From Moniliella sp. 'wahieum' (taxonomy: Eukaryota > Basidiomycota > Moniliellomycetes > Moniliellales > Moniliellaceae), in assembly GCA_003971905.1 (NCBI GenBank), contig RSEE01000011.1, positions 744,001-808,000 of the forward strand: a stretch of 64,000 bases of DNA, written 5' to 3'. Shown here piece by piece: positions 44,546 through 56,665 of the stretch (position 1 is its first letter; the number at the start of each line of letters is the position of its first letter). The translations under genes and the position numbers were made by a program. Under the pieces are notes generated by a model. It was not told the origin of the DNA and searched no databases. It saw only the letters and a program-made list of their open reading frames with translations.

Positions 44546-46880
44546 ATGCCGCCCACCCGCATCCACTCCTCCTCCCCCCCCTCCCCTCCCCCCTCCGACC
44601 TCGACCTGCCGCCTGGCCAGCCGCATCGGCCTCCCGCCTCCGTCCCGCGCCGCGCCACCCAGCGGCTCGGCGCCAGCATTGCCCCCCGCGGCACACTCGT
44701 TGCCCACGCGCACCCCCCCCCCCATCCTCCAAGAACGCCGCCCCAACCCCACACCCGTCGACCTCACCCGCTCCAACCAAGCCTCGTCCCCGCGCCCGCA
44801 CGCTCATCGCTCCCTCCCCCTTGCTCCTGCGCATGCCGTCACGGACCCCGGCTCCGATTCGGACGAGCTGGATGTTGCTGCTCCCTGCACAGGCCCAAGG
44901 GCCTGGTGGCACGCATGTATGGCCAACCCCCGCATCTGTCTCGCTCCTCCCCGCCTCCACCACAGTCCATCCGAACTAGCGCCTCCTCCCCGCCGCCGGT
45001 GCAACAGCCAACTTCGTCTTCCCACCTACTCTAGCCCCAACCCCTATCCCACCACCCTGACTTACGACCCCCCCAGCAGCTCCCAAAGTGATCTGGCTGC
45101 CTCGGACGCCCCTCTCAAACCTAACAGTCGTGCTCGGCTTAAGCTCCCATCCTTCCGCTCTCGGATCGGCAACGATCCGTCCGATCCTGAAGTTGGCCTT
45201 ACCGCTGCTCCTGCCTCTGCCACTTCGGCAACCGTTCTGGCCCAAGTCGTCAGAAGATTCCGATCTGGATGGTCCGCACTCTCCACGCCCGCGCCATCTC
45301 GCCCATCTCGCCCGCCGGTCCAACTCAAGTGCCTCGGTCCGCCTCGTTCGAAACGTAGCTTGTCCAGTTGTGTTTCGGCCCAAGACCCACCTGCCCGCCC
45401 TACCCTCAAGACGATTGCCTTGTCAGGCCCGACCAAAGCCCACCTCGCCGAAGTGGGCAAACAGCAGGAGCACTGGGAACATGCGCATGTACAACTACAA
45501 CAGCGCTTGGTCCAATCTGAGGACCTTGACAATGCATCCAGCTCCGTTGGCGCGGTAGAGCGGACGCCAGCCCCGGTGGCTGGACCAGGCGCGTCCCGGT
45601 CCAAGCAGAAGCTCGATGCTCAAATTTGGGCCATGGCCAATTCAGCCACCACCTCAACAGGGTCCAAGCGCTCGCTCACCAGTACTGTGCCCACTGTGGT
45701 TACGAACTTGGAGACTTGCCCTTTCTGCTCCAACCCGCTTCCCAAAAGGATGACCACGGCGCTGGTACGCATGCTCCAACCATTGCTCGACGAGTTCCAT
45801 CGTACCCATGGGCACGTGGGTGGGCAACAGACTGTAGGCGTATGTCTGCGGCACGAGGATGAACGTGTAACCGTCCCCCACGGACTGAAGCAGGGGTGGC
45901 CAACGCGTTTGGATGTCGCTCATTTGCGCGGGCGGGTCAAGTTTGGGACAGACCGATCGGGTGGGGGGGACGAGGAACCTCCCAAAGCCGTTCACTGGGC
46001 CCGATTGGCTACGATCATTGCCCATCCGGAGGAGAGCACGTGGTTCACCGCCCTGCTTAAGCGGATCAAGACCCAGGGCCAACGTGCGTTGAGCACCAGA
46101 GCACAGATGGACGCTGTGGCGGACCAGCGGGCGGGGTACTATGGGGAACAGGATGGGAAACGTTATTGACCATGTGCCTCGTTGAGTTTCTCCCTTCGTC
46201 CACACGGGAGAAAGACAACAAGATACGTACTCCTGCTCGGCCGGATAATTCCTCCGATGCCTCACCCATTTGCATCCGCTCTGATGGTACTCCTCCCGTC
46301 CTGGACCGCAAACCCACTGAATTCGTTCCACTCACGATCGATGTAGATCGGATCCACCCGGTTCCCCCGACCATCTTTGTTCACTCGGTTTTGATGCCCG
46401 AGTTGATTGTCAGTTTGTTGCGGGAAGATTTACGAGGGGGTGGCAAGCCGGCCTCGCGCACGGAAGCGATCCGATTGCGCGACGCAAGTACTCGGTACGG
46501 TTCGGCGCTTTTCCCGGCAGATCGGCGCTTGGCTATCGACCCAATACTCTTACTCGTTCGATCGACCCCGATGGGGGAGACCGGACGATCAATCTTGCTT
46601 CCCCACGCAAAGGGAAGGGAACCTCCCGGGGAACTCGCAGGGGACCTCCCGGAGCCCTCACGTACCAAACCCTACTGCCCCCACTGGCCTTACTTGTCTC
46701 GAGAAGCAACCACCATCGTCCCCATCGCATCGCGTTCGCATTACTGTTTCCTCCCCTCTTTCTTCTTCCGACCGTTCCTCTGCTCCTTCCTCTGCCCGCC
46801 CCTCTTCGGCCTCGACCACAGGACCTGGTCCAGGTAGGTCAGTCAAAGTCAAGCGAAAACGTGCTGCCCGTTCACGTTAG
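44546..46880 (+). CDS. Rtc4-domain protein
   Basis: Has the RTC4-like domain named after the yeast Restriction of Telomere Capping protein 4; function poorly known. The N-terminal ~400 residues are low complexity (Pro/Ser-rich, with PGSDSDELDV). The domain starts with a Cys pair in TCPFCSNPLPKRMTTAL, then LLDEFHRTH, VGVCLRHEDERVTVPHGL, GWPTRLDVAHLRGRVKF, ARLATIIAHPEESTWFTALL, QRAGYYGEQDGKRY, then in the next frame VHSVLMPELIVSLLREDLRG, ASRTEAIRLRDASTRYGSAL, the expected order for the family. The C-terminal tail ends VKVKRKRAARSR at 46880, a likely nuclear signal. ATG 44546 gives better composition than 44517. A frame break near the C run at about 44715 joins the two N-terminal frames; others lie near 46170 and 46770. 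Confidence 0.7.
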
Positions 46881-47036
46881 ATACCATCCTCAAATGAGTA
46901 TTGAGGTCAATCGTCATTATCAGAACATGTCCATGTACTCTACTATCTAAGCTGTTGCTTCAGTCTTGGCTAATTCTTGTGACACATACTAAAAACTGAG
47001 CCCCGATAGCGGGGGAGGGCTCAACTACTTTGGTCT

Positions 47037-47636
47037 TGAGACCTCTCTACTAAGAAAGTCTCCCACGTTCTGCTTATACATGTCTGCATGAGGCACTTGA
47101 GGCCTGGTTCCTTCTGTATATAAGCAGCCATGTCCAAGACTTGCTAGTAGTTGTGGTCCTTGTCGACCGTCCTGCCCCTGGTCTCCCCGGCTTTCCGTTC
47201 CTCTCTCGCCCTTCCAACCTTCTACCACCTTTACGAATTTACGACTCGCGTCGATTACACTGCCAGCCGCGGTTACTCTCAGTAGCCCTTGCTTTTTCCT
47301 AACTTTAGGACTGCGCCTGCTTCCACCTACTACAGCGCGTCGAGTTTGGTGACGCTGCGGGGAACAGCGTTACCGGTTACGCCGGAGCTCCTAGACCCCC
47401 TTCATCTGCTCTGCCGACCTACGTACGCGGCTCCTACCTCGGAGAGTCTGAGCTGCGGCCTTTGCACGCAGGCAGCCACCCAACTAACTAGAGGGTCTCT
47501 CCCTCGCCTCTGCACCCGCGCGGTTCAACCTGGATCTGAGGCAGGACCTAATGTACGTGGCTCCGATTGTTCGTCCAAGGGTTTGTATCCCTAAACTACA
47601 GGCGTGGGTCTCACCGCGGGGGCTCTCCTCATGACA
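47037..47636 (+). mobile_element. LTR-like repeat, copy 2
   Basis: Exactly 600 bp from TG to CA, matching the reverse complement of 12096-12683 over its length. It contains a TATA box (TATATAAG near 47117) and then a pyrimidine-rich stretch, as in an LTR promoter. No gag or pol frame adjoins it, so it looks like a solo LTR. Clear target-site duplications were not seen. Confidence 0.7.
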
Positions 47637-48113
47637 GTGGTTGGGAGGTGGCAGCCAAATGTGACTTTCGACCCGGGCCAAGCGGCGCGCGCCTATCGGT
47701 GATACAAGCCAACGAGATGGGATGGCTCTTGGCTCCATGCACATGCACAGGGTTCCTCCCCTGGTGGAGCAGCTACGGTATACGAACCTTGCCCTTTTCC
47801 TTCAGCGCGCCAACCTCTTGGTTCCTTCGCGCTGCTACACAGCCAAGGAAGAGATACAAAGATCAATGCGACTGAGGAAAGGATGCCATGCTAATTAGAC
47901 TCGGCCGTGAAAAAAGAAAAAAGGAGGGGTGGGTACGTCCTGCGAAGCAAGTCCTGCGTCAGCGAATGGGGGCTCCGAGCGAGGCAGGTACGTCCAAGAA
48001 AAAAAACATACCTGGAAGTGGAACGTAGAGCAGAACCTAGGGGACCACAGTTCCCGCTCCAACTCTATTCTGCGTAGCGACCACGTGCTTCAGGGATCGG
48101 ATCGCACGAGCAT
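47637..48113. other. Intergenic region downstream of LTR-like repeat
   Basis: No supported gene. Two GTACGTCC(T/A)-containing segments, at 47932-47950 and 47985-48002, may be a short local duplication. Confidence 0.4.
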
Positions 48114-48301
48114 TTACTCCTGGCTTTCGGCCTGGAGCTTAGCGTAGAAGTTGTCGCGCTTCTGGACGTAGGGCAGGTGGATGCCGTACCAGAAGGCAGA
48201 ACCACCGGCAAAGCCGAGGGCCAGACCAACGGAAAGGTCGCGGAAGAAGCTCTTGCGGAGCATGCCGTGATGGGCGCAATCTGGCCAGCGACAGCGGACA
48301 T
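48114..48301 (-). CDS. Cytochrome c oxidase subunit VIIa (Cox9-type)
   Basis: Small single-helix subunit of mitochondrial complex IV. ATG 48301 gives MSAVAGQIAPITGMLRKSFF, with one G missing near 48268, followed by RDLSVGLALGFAGGSAFWYG (membrane helix) and HLPYVQKRDNFYAKLQAE, ending at 48114. The motifs ITGMLRK, a Gly-rich helix and the KRDNFYAKLE-type tail are the fungal VIIa signature. Length of 62 residues fits. With the missing base restored, the CDS is 189 bases, a multiple of three. Confidence 0.88.
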
Positions 48302-48884
48302 GGTTGAGCAGAGAGGACAAGTGAGGCGCAAGAGGTGGAGGAGACGAGACGGGACGAGCCTGCCGAGTCGGACAAGGCCCAGCTGCAATTTGCCTTTGGT
48401 GACCAGACGCCCCAGCGGGCGCAGAGGGCAGGCGGGTGGGTGGCACTGGACCAGCGTCCGGGTCTGCTGGACCGGTACTGCCCCCGTGCGATGGGGACAT
48501 TAGAAATGGGTCGGGCAAGCCAAGCGAGCAACCCTACTGCTGGGGTGGCAACAGATTACCTCAGCGGAGGGGAAACGCGGACTGGCGTTGTGAAGCGTTC
48601 AACTGAACGTCACATGTTCACAGCCCAGACAGCACCTCTACTTAGGCGCTGTGGATGATCGATGATCGATGACGTTGAATGTTGACGACGTTGACGGGAT
48701 AGGTCTTAGGGTTAAGTGGAGCCACTTGGCGTCTGGGCTGTGTGGGGCGGGGCGCTGCGACGGGGGGCAGCGTATGTGAACCAGGGTGTTGGCGCTCAAG
48801 CGCAGCATCTCAGATCTTGGCATTCGCTCCGCCTTGGCCCTGACTGGTGGGACCACACCACCGCCACTGGCCAGAGCCACACCC
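48302..48884. other. Divergent promoter region with ATCGAT and GACGTTGA words
   Basis: At 48653-48697 GGATGATCGATGATCGATG runs into GACGTTGAATGTTGACGACG, two overlapping simple palindromic arrays between the COX VIIa and Sla1-like genes. An in-frame open stretch before 48885 may belong to the Sla1-like gene. Confidence 0.5.
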
Positions 48885-50999
48885 ATGCCCAGACCCCGCA
48901 ATGCGCAGGTCCTCTTCGACTTTAGCGCCACCGATGCCGAGGAAATCACCGTCCAGGAAGACGACCGTGTGCTTTTGCTCCGCACCGGCGCCGACGGCTG
49001 GTCGCTCGTGCGCACAAGTGCCGGCGCACAGGGCATTGTGCCCAGCAGCTACCTCGCTCCGGTAGCCTCGGCGTCGGATGCGCCTCCGGAGGCAGAGCTT
49101 GCGCGGAAGAGGAGGAGCTGCGCCAGCTCGAGGACGACGAAGCTACCAGGCGACATGATCACCACCAACCGCGCGACCAACCGTCGCTGCAATCGGCTCC
49201 GCAGCCAACCGCGCGCACGCACGAAAAACTTTGGCGCAAGCTCAGCTCCAAACGGCATGATGATTATGACCGCCAACGTGCCACCATTCTCACAACGCCT
49301 CCCTTGGATCTACTCACAGTGGTAGCTCGTTCCCTTCTGGCCGCCGAACGGACTTGGCCCCCCACTCGGCACCTCCACCCACCAAAACCACGTCGTCCTT
49401 TGCGCCCGGAAAGCCAAATAAAGCAGATGTTCGTATATGGTACGACAAGACGGGCGAGTTCAAAACCGAGGCTGCGTTTCTTGGTTTGACTCCAGGCCCC
49501 GACGGGGAACGGAATATTCGGTTACACAAGACCAATGGTTCCCTCATCACCGTCGAGCCAAGGTTGATGAGCTTGGCTGACATTCAATTTCTCGAGGAGT
49601 TACGGGCCAACGTCTCCGTGAGAAGGATGATCAGGACGTGCGTCTGGCCAGCGATGTGATGGTCAGCATGGGCTATGGGAAGCAGCGTGGGGCCGGACGA
49701 AAATTGGGAGAGATGGGACAGTCGCTGAAACATCGGATTGGCCATGACCCATCGTGGTGCCAGTCGCCGAGAAGCGATGGCGGAGCAACAACATTCCGAG
49801 GCAGAGGAACGTGAACATCAAGTCCAAATGGAGCGTGCGCGTCAATTGGAGCGCCAACTGGCTCGCGCTAAAGAGCAAAACGCTCTTCACCGCACACGTG
49901 AGCTGGAGCGTGAACTAGTTCAGGTTAAAGAGCAAAATGCTCGCTACCAGTCCCTCTCACATTCTGTCACTCAGCCCCCTCTGCCGCCCCAGAGCAACTC
50001 GAAATGGGTTCAGGAATTCCTCCAGGCTGGTATCGACGAAGAAGACGCTCAGCGGTACGCCGATGTGTTTGAGGAAGAACATGTCGATCCTTCTGTCCTC
50101 CCTCATTTGGACCCCGCCGCTTTCCGTACCTTGACACTCAAAGAAGGTGACATTATTCGATTCCGCAAGTACATCCGCACGCAAGCCCCCCTGAACCCAC
50201 GGATGTTTCTCGTCCCGACCGCAATACCAGGCGACCTACTGGTGGCTCATGAATGTGTCTGCTTCGCCTGGTGGACCAGCCATCTCCCGGCACCGGCCGC
50301 TCCCCAACGGTTGGAAAACAAACCCAATCAACCCGTCCCGATCCCTCCCTCTCCCCCCGCCCAACCCGCACAGAACCCTCACCGCCGTCTCCACTTCCTG
50401 CTCACCAGCCTCTGTCACCCTCGGCTGAGCCGCCACGTGCTCCGGTTTCCTCCGCCCCAGCGCCAGAGCCGGCCCCACCCCTACCTCAACCCCGCCCCCA
50501 GGCTCCTACTCCCGTGTCTCCCTTACATGGCGTGTTTGATGACGTTGCAGCTACGCCCGCGCTTCCGCCTGCTCCTGGGACATGGGGGGGTCCGTTTACT
50601 TCCCCGACTGGGTGGTATGCGCCCGGGATAAGTAACGTACCTCAGTATTATCCTTTGGGTACGTTCCCGATGGCACCTATGGCAACCGGAATGGCACAGC
50701 CTATATCCTGCAGCCGAACCTGGGTCAGCCGGGTATGGCACTGCAGCCACAGTCTACCTCTACTTGGTCGCCTGTTTCCCCTGCCTCTGTATCTCCAGGT
50801 ACGACAGGAGCAACGAGTACGCCAAGTCCGATGCCGCTCATGAGGCAGGCGAACCGGGATGATCTTTCTCCCACCTCTGCTTTTCTCAGATGAAGACTGG
50901 GACGTTTGCCCCACCAGACAAGTACGCTGCGCGCTGCGCGACTTGGACCAGGCAGGTGCCTCCTCGACTGGCTCGCCCGATGCACGGTGGTACCATTAA
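48885..50999 (+). CDS. SLA1: Sla1-like endocytic adaptor (SH3, SHD1, SHD2), short form
   Basis: Links cargo, clathrin and actin assembly at endocytic patches. ATG 48885 begins MPRPRNAQVLFDFSATDAEE, a single SH3 domain with QEDDRVLLLRTGADGWSLVR and GIVPSSYLAP. SHD1 follows at about 49420-49600 (RIWYDKTGEFKTEAAFLGL, RLMSLADIQFLEEL), a domain that binds NPF cargo signals. A coiled coil (about 49760-49940, EREHQVQMERARQLERQLAR) and SHD2 (SKWVQEFLQAGIDEEDAQRY, LKEGDIIRFRKYI, 50005-50175) come next. The C-terminal half is Pro/Gln/Ser-rich without clear LxxQxTG repeats. The end is probably at 50999 (DKYAALRDLDQAG in a repaired frame); an alternative stop is 50893. Usual fungal Sla1 has three SH3 domains, so the N-terminus may be incomplete or truly shortened. 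Confidence 0.8.
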
Positions 51000-51868
51000 C
51001 AGTGCTTGCTTCGTAGGTCAGACTGGTTTGCGTACTTTTGAGCACCTGTATACCAATGGCATGGTGACAATCAAACTCGGCTTCCTCTGGCAATGCTTTC
51101 CGTGCATGTCAGCACACATACTCTGCAACTAGCTTGCATTGGCGCCAATGGGCCTTAGGTCTTATATAGGAGAGTGAAACACTTTCTACCAATCGTCTTC
51201 GGTCCCAGGGATCCCGGTGGAGAAAGCGGACGGGTGAGGCAAGCTGGACACTATATGACCACTGGGATATGCAAAGCTAATGGATGCTGGTGAGATCTGA
51301 GAAGAGGCAGATGTGCCGTTGGGTGTTGGGTGTGTTGGTCTGTTGGTCTGATGAGGCTGGCTCGGCTGGTGGGGGGGAGAAAAAACGTTCGGGCATCGGC
51401 TCAAAATCAGGGTGTGGGGCACGGAGCCTGTGTGCGGCCCTGTGACGTAAGGCGGCACCAGCGGTGTTTTGTTGAGCGTTGTGGGCAGCAGCGCGTACGG
51501 ACGTGCGCTGCTGGGCGCCGCACGCGTGCAGTCACCAAGCGCAACCCTAGTGCTCAGCAGAAAAGCCACTGCCCAGCGCCAGTGCTGGGGCAGGCGCTGG
51601 GCACCTGCCAGTGTGGCCCAGGCGACGCAGGCCGCGGGGCAGGGGCGGCACGGGGGCGGTGGGTGTTGTGGTGCGCTGCAAAATCTTAGGTGCTGCTGCT
51701 ACTCCACGCGGCCTTCTTTCTTCTGCCACCACCACCGCCGCTGCGCAGCCCTTCGCCGTCCTCCCGCCTCGCTGCCCCGGCATCTGCCTGCCCATTCCGA
51801 GCGGCTGTTCTGTTTCTTATCCTCCTCGCCTCCGCTGTCTCCATCCCGCCCGTCCCTATCTGCCCACC
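51000..51868. other. KAP95 upstream region
   Basis: Contains the TGACGTAAGG word at 51443-51452 and a GC-rich, partly palindromic stretch at 51550-51680 (CCCAGCGCC...GGCGCTGGGC). A pyrimidine-rich leader precedes the KAP95 ATG. No gene recognised. Confidence 0.5.
51443..51452 (+). promoter_or_regulatory. TGACGTAAGG promoter word, copy 3
   Basis: About 417 bp before the KAP95 ATG, in context GTGACGTAAGGCGG, which also matches the PEX16 copy (TGACGTAAGGC). Confidence 0.35.
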
Positions 51869-54636
51869 ATGGACGCAGGTGTCCTTCTCAGCAACTCCCT
51901 CTCCCCCGATGCTGCCATCCGGCTCAATGCAGAGACTCAGCTCGAGCACGCCGCGCAGGAGAACTATGTGCGTCCTTCTTCTCGCTTCTGGTCGTCTGCC
52001 CCGTTTGTGACACTAACAATTAACCGTTTCGTGCCCCCTGCAGCCCCAGTACATGGCTCTCCTGGCGGCCCAGATGGCGACCGAGGGCGCTGACCCCAGT
52101 GTCCGCGCTGCTGCTGGTATCGCAATCAAGAACGCCCTGTCGGCACGCGACCCTGTTCGCTCTGCTGAGCTCGCTGCTCGTTGGCAGTCGCTCCCAGAAG
52201 AGGCCCGGCTGGATGTCAAATCCAAGGCTCTCCAGACGTTGACCTCGCCGGTTAGCCACGTTGCCACGCAAGCTGCCCAATCGATCTCTGCCATTGCGGC
52301 CATTGAGATCCCACTGAACCAGTGGCCCGATCTCTAACCCAGCTGCTTGCCGCCTCCTCGGACGCACAGAACGCCAAGCTGCGTCAAGCGGCCCTACAGA
52401 CCATTGGCTTTGTCTGTGAAACCCTTCAACACAGCGATGCGCTCCAAAGCCATTCCAACGAGATCCTTACTGCTGTCATCCAGGGCGCGCGCAAGGAGGA
52501 GCCTGTCGCCGACGTCCAACTGGCTGCTCTCAATGCGCTCCTGAACTCGCTTGAATTTGTCGCTCAAAACTTTGATCGCGAGGGCGAACGCAACTACATT
52601 ATGCAAGTTGTCTGCGAAGACACACAGCATGCCCGTACGGACATCAAGGTCGCTGCCTTCAGCGTGCTGGTCAAGATCATGCCAATGTACTACGAGAAGA
52701 TGAAGGTTTACATGGAACAAGCTCTCTTTGGTGTACGCCCCCTCTTCCCCCTCGCCTCCTGCGTGTCCTCCTGTCTGTTTTTTTCCAGGCCACTAATTTT
52801 TTCTTTCTTTCTATATTTCGCCCTGTCCAGCTTACGGTTCTTGGTATGAAGGATCCAGAACCGGAAGTCAAGCTTCAAGCCATCGAGTTCTGGAGTACGG
52901 TATGCGACCATGAACTTGCTCTCGACGAGGCAGCTCGGGATGATGAGGAAGATGGTTTGATGCCCCAGCCATCGTACCACTTTGCCCAGGTAACAGGCCC
53001 GCAAGTTGTTCCTGTTCTGCTCGACCTGCTCAAGACGCAGGATGAGGATGCGGACGAAGATGAGTGGACGGTAGCCAAGGCGGCAGGCGTGAGTGTTGGG
53101 CTGTTTGCCCAGTGTGTACGGGACGCCATCACGCCCATCACTGTCCCCTTCATCGAGAGTAACATCAAGAATGCCGACTGGCACGACCGCGAGGCCGCCG
53201 TAATGGCCTTTGGCTCTATCCTCGCTGGTCCTTCGGAGACGATACTTCAACCACTGGTTCAGAGTGCGCTTCCGGCCATCATCGGCATGCTCCAAGACCC
53301 CTCGGTGGAAGTGCGGGATACGTCGGCGTGGACGTTGGGTAGGATCACCGACATCCATGTGGCAACCATCGACACGCAGACGGTTCTTCCCTTGCTGATC
53401 AAGGCACTTTTGTCTGCTATTCACGAGCAGCCGAGAATTGCGATGAACTGTGCTTGGGCTGTGATGAACCTGTGTGAGCAGATGCTCGGGGAAGACGCTG
53501 ATACCACCCCGCTTTCGCCCTACTTCCCGAGATTGTTGAGAACTTGCTGCGCGCAGCCGACAAGGACAGCAACGAGTCGAACGCTCGCACGTCGTCGTAC
53601 GAAGCCTTGTCTACTGCTGCGAGCCAGGCACCTAAGGACTGCCTGTCGTCCGTGAGCCAATTGCTTGTGGTTGTCATGCAGCGCCAAGAGAAGCTGAATT
53701 CTCTGGTGGGCCAGTTGGTCGGTCTGGACGATCGCAACAACTGGGCTGAATTGCAAAGCAACTTGGCTGCCGTTGCCACGTCGGTGGTGAGACGATTGGG
53801 CCGGGAGATCATGCCGGTGGCGGACCAGCTAATGACCAACCTGCTCACCCTTATCCACAATGGTGCCTCGGGGGCCAAAATGTTCGACTGTGCTGGAAGA
53901 TGCGTTTTTGGCGGTGGCAGCCGTGATCGCAGCGCTGGAGGCGGACTTTGCCAAGTACCTCGATGCGTTCCAGCCGTTTATGGTGGGTGCTCTGCACAAC
54001 CATGAGGACTTCCAGTTGTGCTCGATTGCAGTTGGGATTATTGGGGACATTTGCCGAGCCTTGGGCAAGGTCGCGGCACCTTACTGTGGGTCGTGGATCC
54101 AAGTGCTGTATGACAACCTTTCTTCTCCTACCCTCCAACGCTCGGTCAAGCCACCCATCCTCAGTTGCTTTGGCGACATTGCTCTAGCTCTTGGGGCTGG
54201 GTTTGAGCCCTACTTGTCAGCGACCATGATCGTGTTGGACCAGGCATCTAAGTTGCAAGTGACGGGTTACGACATGCTTGACTACGTGAATCAACTGCGG
54301 GAAGGCGTCTGCGACTCGTACGTGGGTATCGTGTCGGGTATTCGGGCGGACCAGCGAGCGGAGCTGATCGCTCCGTATGTAGAGACCATTCTGGTCTTTA
54401 TCAAGAGCGTCCATTCCGATCCTGAATACCGCACCGAGACGCTTCTCTCAGGCGCGCTCGGGTTGCTGGGCGACGTGGCAGCTACGTTCCCCAATCGCCA
54501 GTTGGTCGAAGCGTTGGCACAAGACTGGGTCGCCGACTTTATCCGCTCCGGCCGGAGCAAGCACCACGAACGGTCAACGCGGCAAGTGGCCACGTGGGCG
54601 CGGGAACAAGTGAGCAAGGCAATCACCCCTGCCTAA
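51869..54636 (+). CDS. KAP95: Importin subunit beta-1 (karyopherin beta)
   Basis: HEAT-repeat carrier that docks importin-alpha/cargo at nuclear pores and is released by Ran-GTP. Exon 1, 51869-51967, is MDAGVLLSNSLSPDAAIRLN with AETQLEHAAQENY (33 codons); intron 51968-52043; exon 2 starts PQYMALLAAQMA and includes the N-terminal AGIAIKNALSARD block; intron 52733-52830; exon 3 LTVLGMKDPEPEVKLQAIEF, then the acidic loop DEDADEDEWTVAKAAGVSV typical of importin beta, VRDTSAWTLGRITD and NCAWAVMNLCEQM. The C-terminal repeats (LEADFAKYLDAFQPFM, QLCSIAVGIIGDICRALG) run to REQVSKAITPA-stop at 54636. Frame breaks are near 52335 (CC read as C), 53520 and 53880. About 860 residues, as expected. Confidence 0.95.
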
Positions 54637-56060
54637 CACCCGGGTACTGGTTGTCCTGTTGTCCCCTTTGTGACCTCGTCTCGTCCCGCGTATCCCACCC
54701 CGTATCCCCGACCCATTTGCATTTTCGCCATTTTGCCCACTTCTCTCCACCCCACCCTGCCCCACTCCGCTCTTACCTTTCATCTTCAATCCCACTACCA
54801 CGCCACACCTGAGCTACACAGGGTCCCTATCTTTGCCTTCGTCCGCCCTTCATCTCCTTCCCATTTGATGCTCTTCCTTTATCCCACCCTTTTCATCTCA
54901 TCCTCCTTTTCTCTTCCCTTGTTTCTCTTTTTTCTCATGTTCTCATCCCCAACGCCAAGGAGGGGAGTGTTCCTTGGCTTAGGGGGCCCGCCTTGGTTCT
55001 TCTGGATGCCGTTTCGGGGATGCACTGGATCCCCTGGAGGAAGCTGGGGAGTTTCCTGGTGATCCATTACGGCCTTGTATGGTGGAAGGGAGCCGCCCGA
55101 AGGGGACTTCATGAGTGACGTTGCAAAGGCGGAGCTTGGGTTGCTTTGGTTGCTTCGGTTGCCGCACCTGTTCGTGTCTTTTGGTCTTGTTTTGAGGGAG
55201 AGGGGAGGTGGGAACTTAATGAGGAGTTTTTGTTCTGTCCTTCCTTCCGCCCTTATTTCCTTCTGTCTTCTCTCTTCGTTGGGTTCGCTTTGGGGGGGGG
55301 GGGGGGTCTACTTGCCTGGCACTAGAGCTAAAGCTAAGCCATGTTGGGTGGTTGTGAAGTTGGTGATGGAGGTGAGGGGGCAGCGGGGTAGAGGTGCCAG
55401 GGTCATGCCTGGACCCGTGAAAATGTATGACCTGTGTGGCCCTGATTTGATTTGCATGATGCATGGTTCATGATCCAGTTTGTCTGTAATCATGTAATCG
55501 TTGTTGGAGCCTGAGGTTTGCAGGGGGAAGCTTCATTGTTGAAGGTTAGCAAGCCCGCTCGGGCTTGTTGGTCTGGAATGAGACAGGTTGTATCGAGGTG
55601 TTTCTGAGGTCTCTCAGAGGCTGAGGAATTATCTAATTATAGGTATCGTGAGGCTTATTGAGGGGTCTGAATGGGAATTCGTCGTCTTTTCGTACTTTGA
55701 ATGGCAACCACCGGAGGCATGTGTGTGGATGAAGCGATGAAGTGAAGGAAAACAGACCGATCATTCGAATCCGCACTGGGCTGCCCCTCTCTGAGTCCAT
55801 TATAGGAGGGAAGCCGTTGTTGTTTCTATTAATATTCCGTCCTCTTCTTGTTCACCACCACCTCTCTTTCCCTTTTCCTTTACCCCTCTCTCACCTCGTT
55901 CCTTGATTATCCCTCACTGATCAGTCTGTGCTTTGGAGACTAGGTGTTTCCTAATAGGTCAGAGAGCCTTCTACAAGTCGCTACCGTTGTCAACCGAAAG
56001 GACATTATATAGGACTAGGATTAGAGTATTGAGACGCCAACATTTGTGGTGAGGGCAAAA
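54637..56060. other. KAP95 3' region; possible small ORF on the minus strand
   Basis: A hydrophilic 78-residue frame (54879-55112, minus) starting MKSPSGGSLPPYKAVMDH is open but has no known family and its position within a pyrimidine-rich stretch weakens it. A G run at 55301-55313 and a small hairpin CAAGCCCG-CT-CGGGCTTG (about 55549-55566) are present. Nothing else supported. Confidence 0.3.
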
Positions 56061-56264
56061 AACACCTCTTCAATCGTCCACACCCTTATCATTTTACCCC
56101 TGTTTGACGGTTGCGGACAAGTGCTTGGGCCATGTTGAATGTGGAGAAGCTTGAAGACCCGTCAGAGAGAAGAACACCCTTCGGGGGGGGAAGCCACCAA
56201 TGTATATCGTTTGCTGTACATCTCAGCCGTTCATCATGATCGCATGCTACTGTCGGCCCAGGCC
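56061..56264. repeat. Direct repeat A flanking the nitrilase gene
   Basis: Diverged copy of 58600-58784 in the same orientation. Shared blocks in order: AACACCTCTTC, ATTTTAC, GACGGTTGCGG, CATGTTGAA, AAGCTTGAAGACCC followed by TCAGAGA, then CAGCCGTTCA and CGGCCCA. Confidence 0.75.
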
Positions 56265-56665
56265 TGAATCCTGACGCTTTATCGGCGTATTTCTGTCCAA
56301 GTCCAGCACAGTAGTCGGCGAATCGTCGTGCCCGTCTGGCTGATGAGAACTGGGGCTGCTCGAGAGTGTGACGAATATGCACAGCTCATCCAGCTTGAGC
56401 CTCACTACGATCCTGCAGTCGCTATACGCAGATATGAGGTAACCTGAGACCAGAGACCCATGACTGATTTTATCGACTATCCTATAGCTACTATATGCGA
56501 CAGGTATTTTTGTGGTTGTCCTGTGGATAAAAAGTAGTGAATTGTGGTGGTTATACGCAGAATCTTCGCTCATAGTCATGGGACCCCTTTTGGGTCAGCT
56601 TTTCGTACTTTATACCTGGTAATGGCATTCAGGGCATGCCCCACAACCAGAGTTCTGCGATGCCC

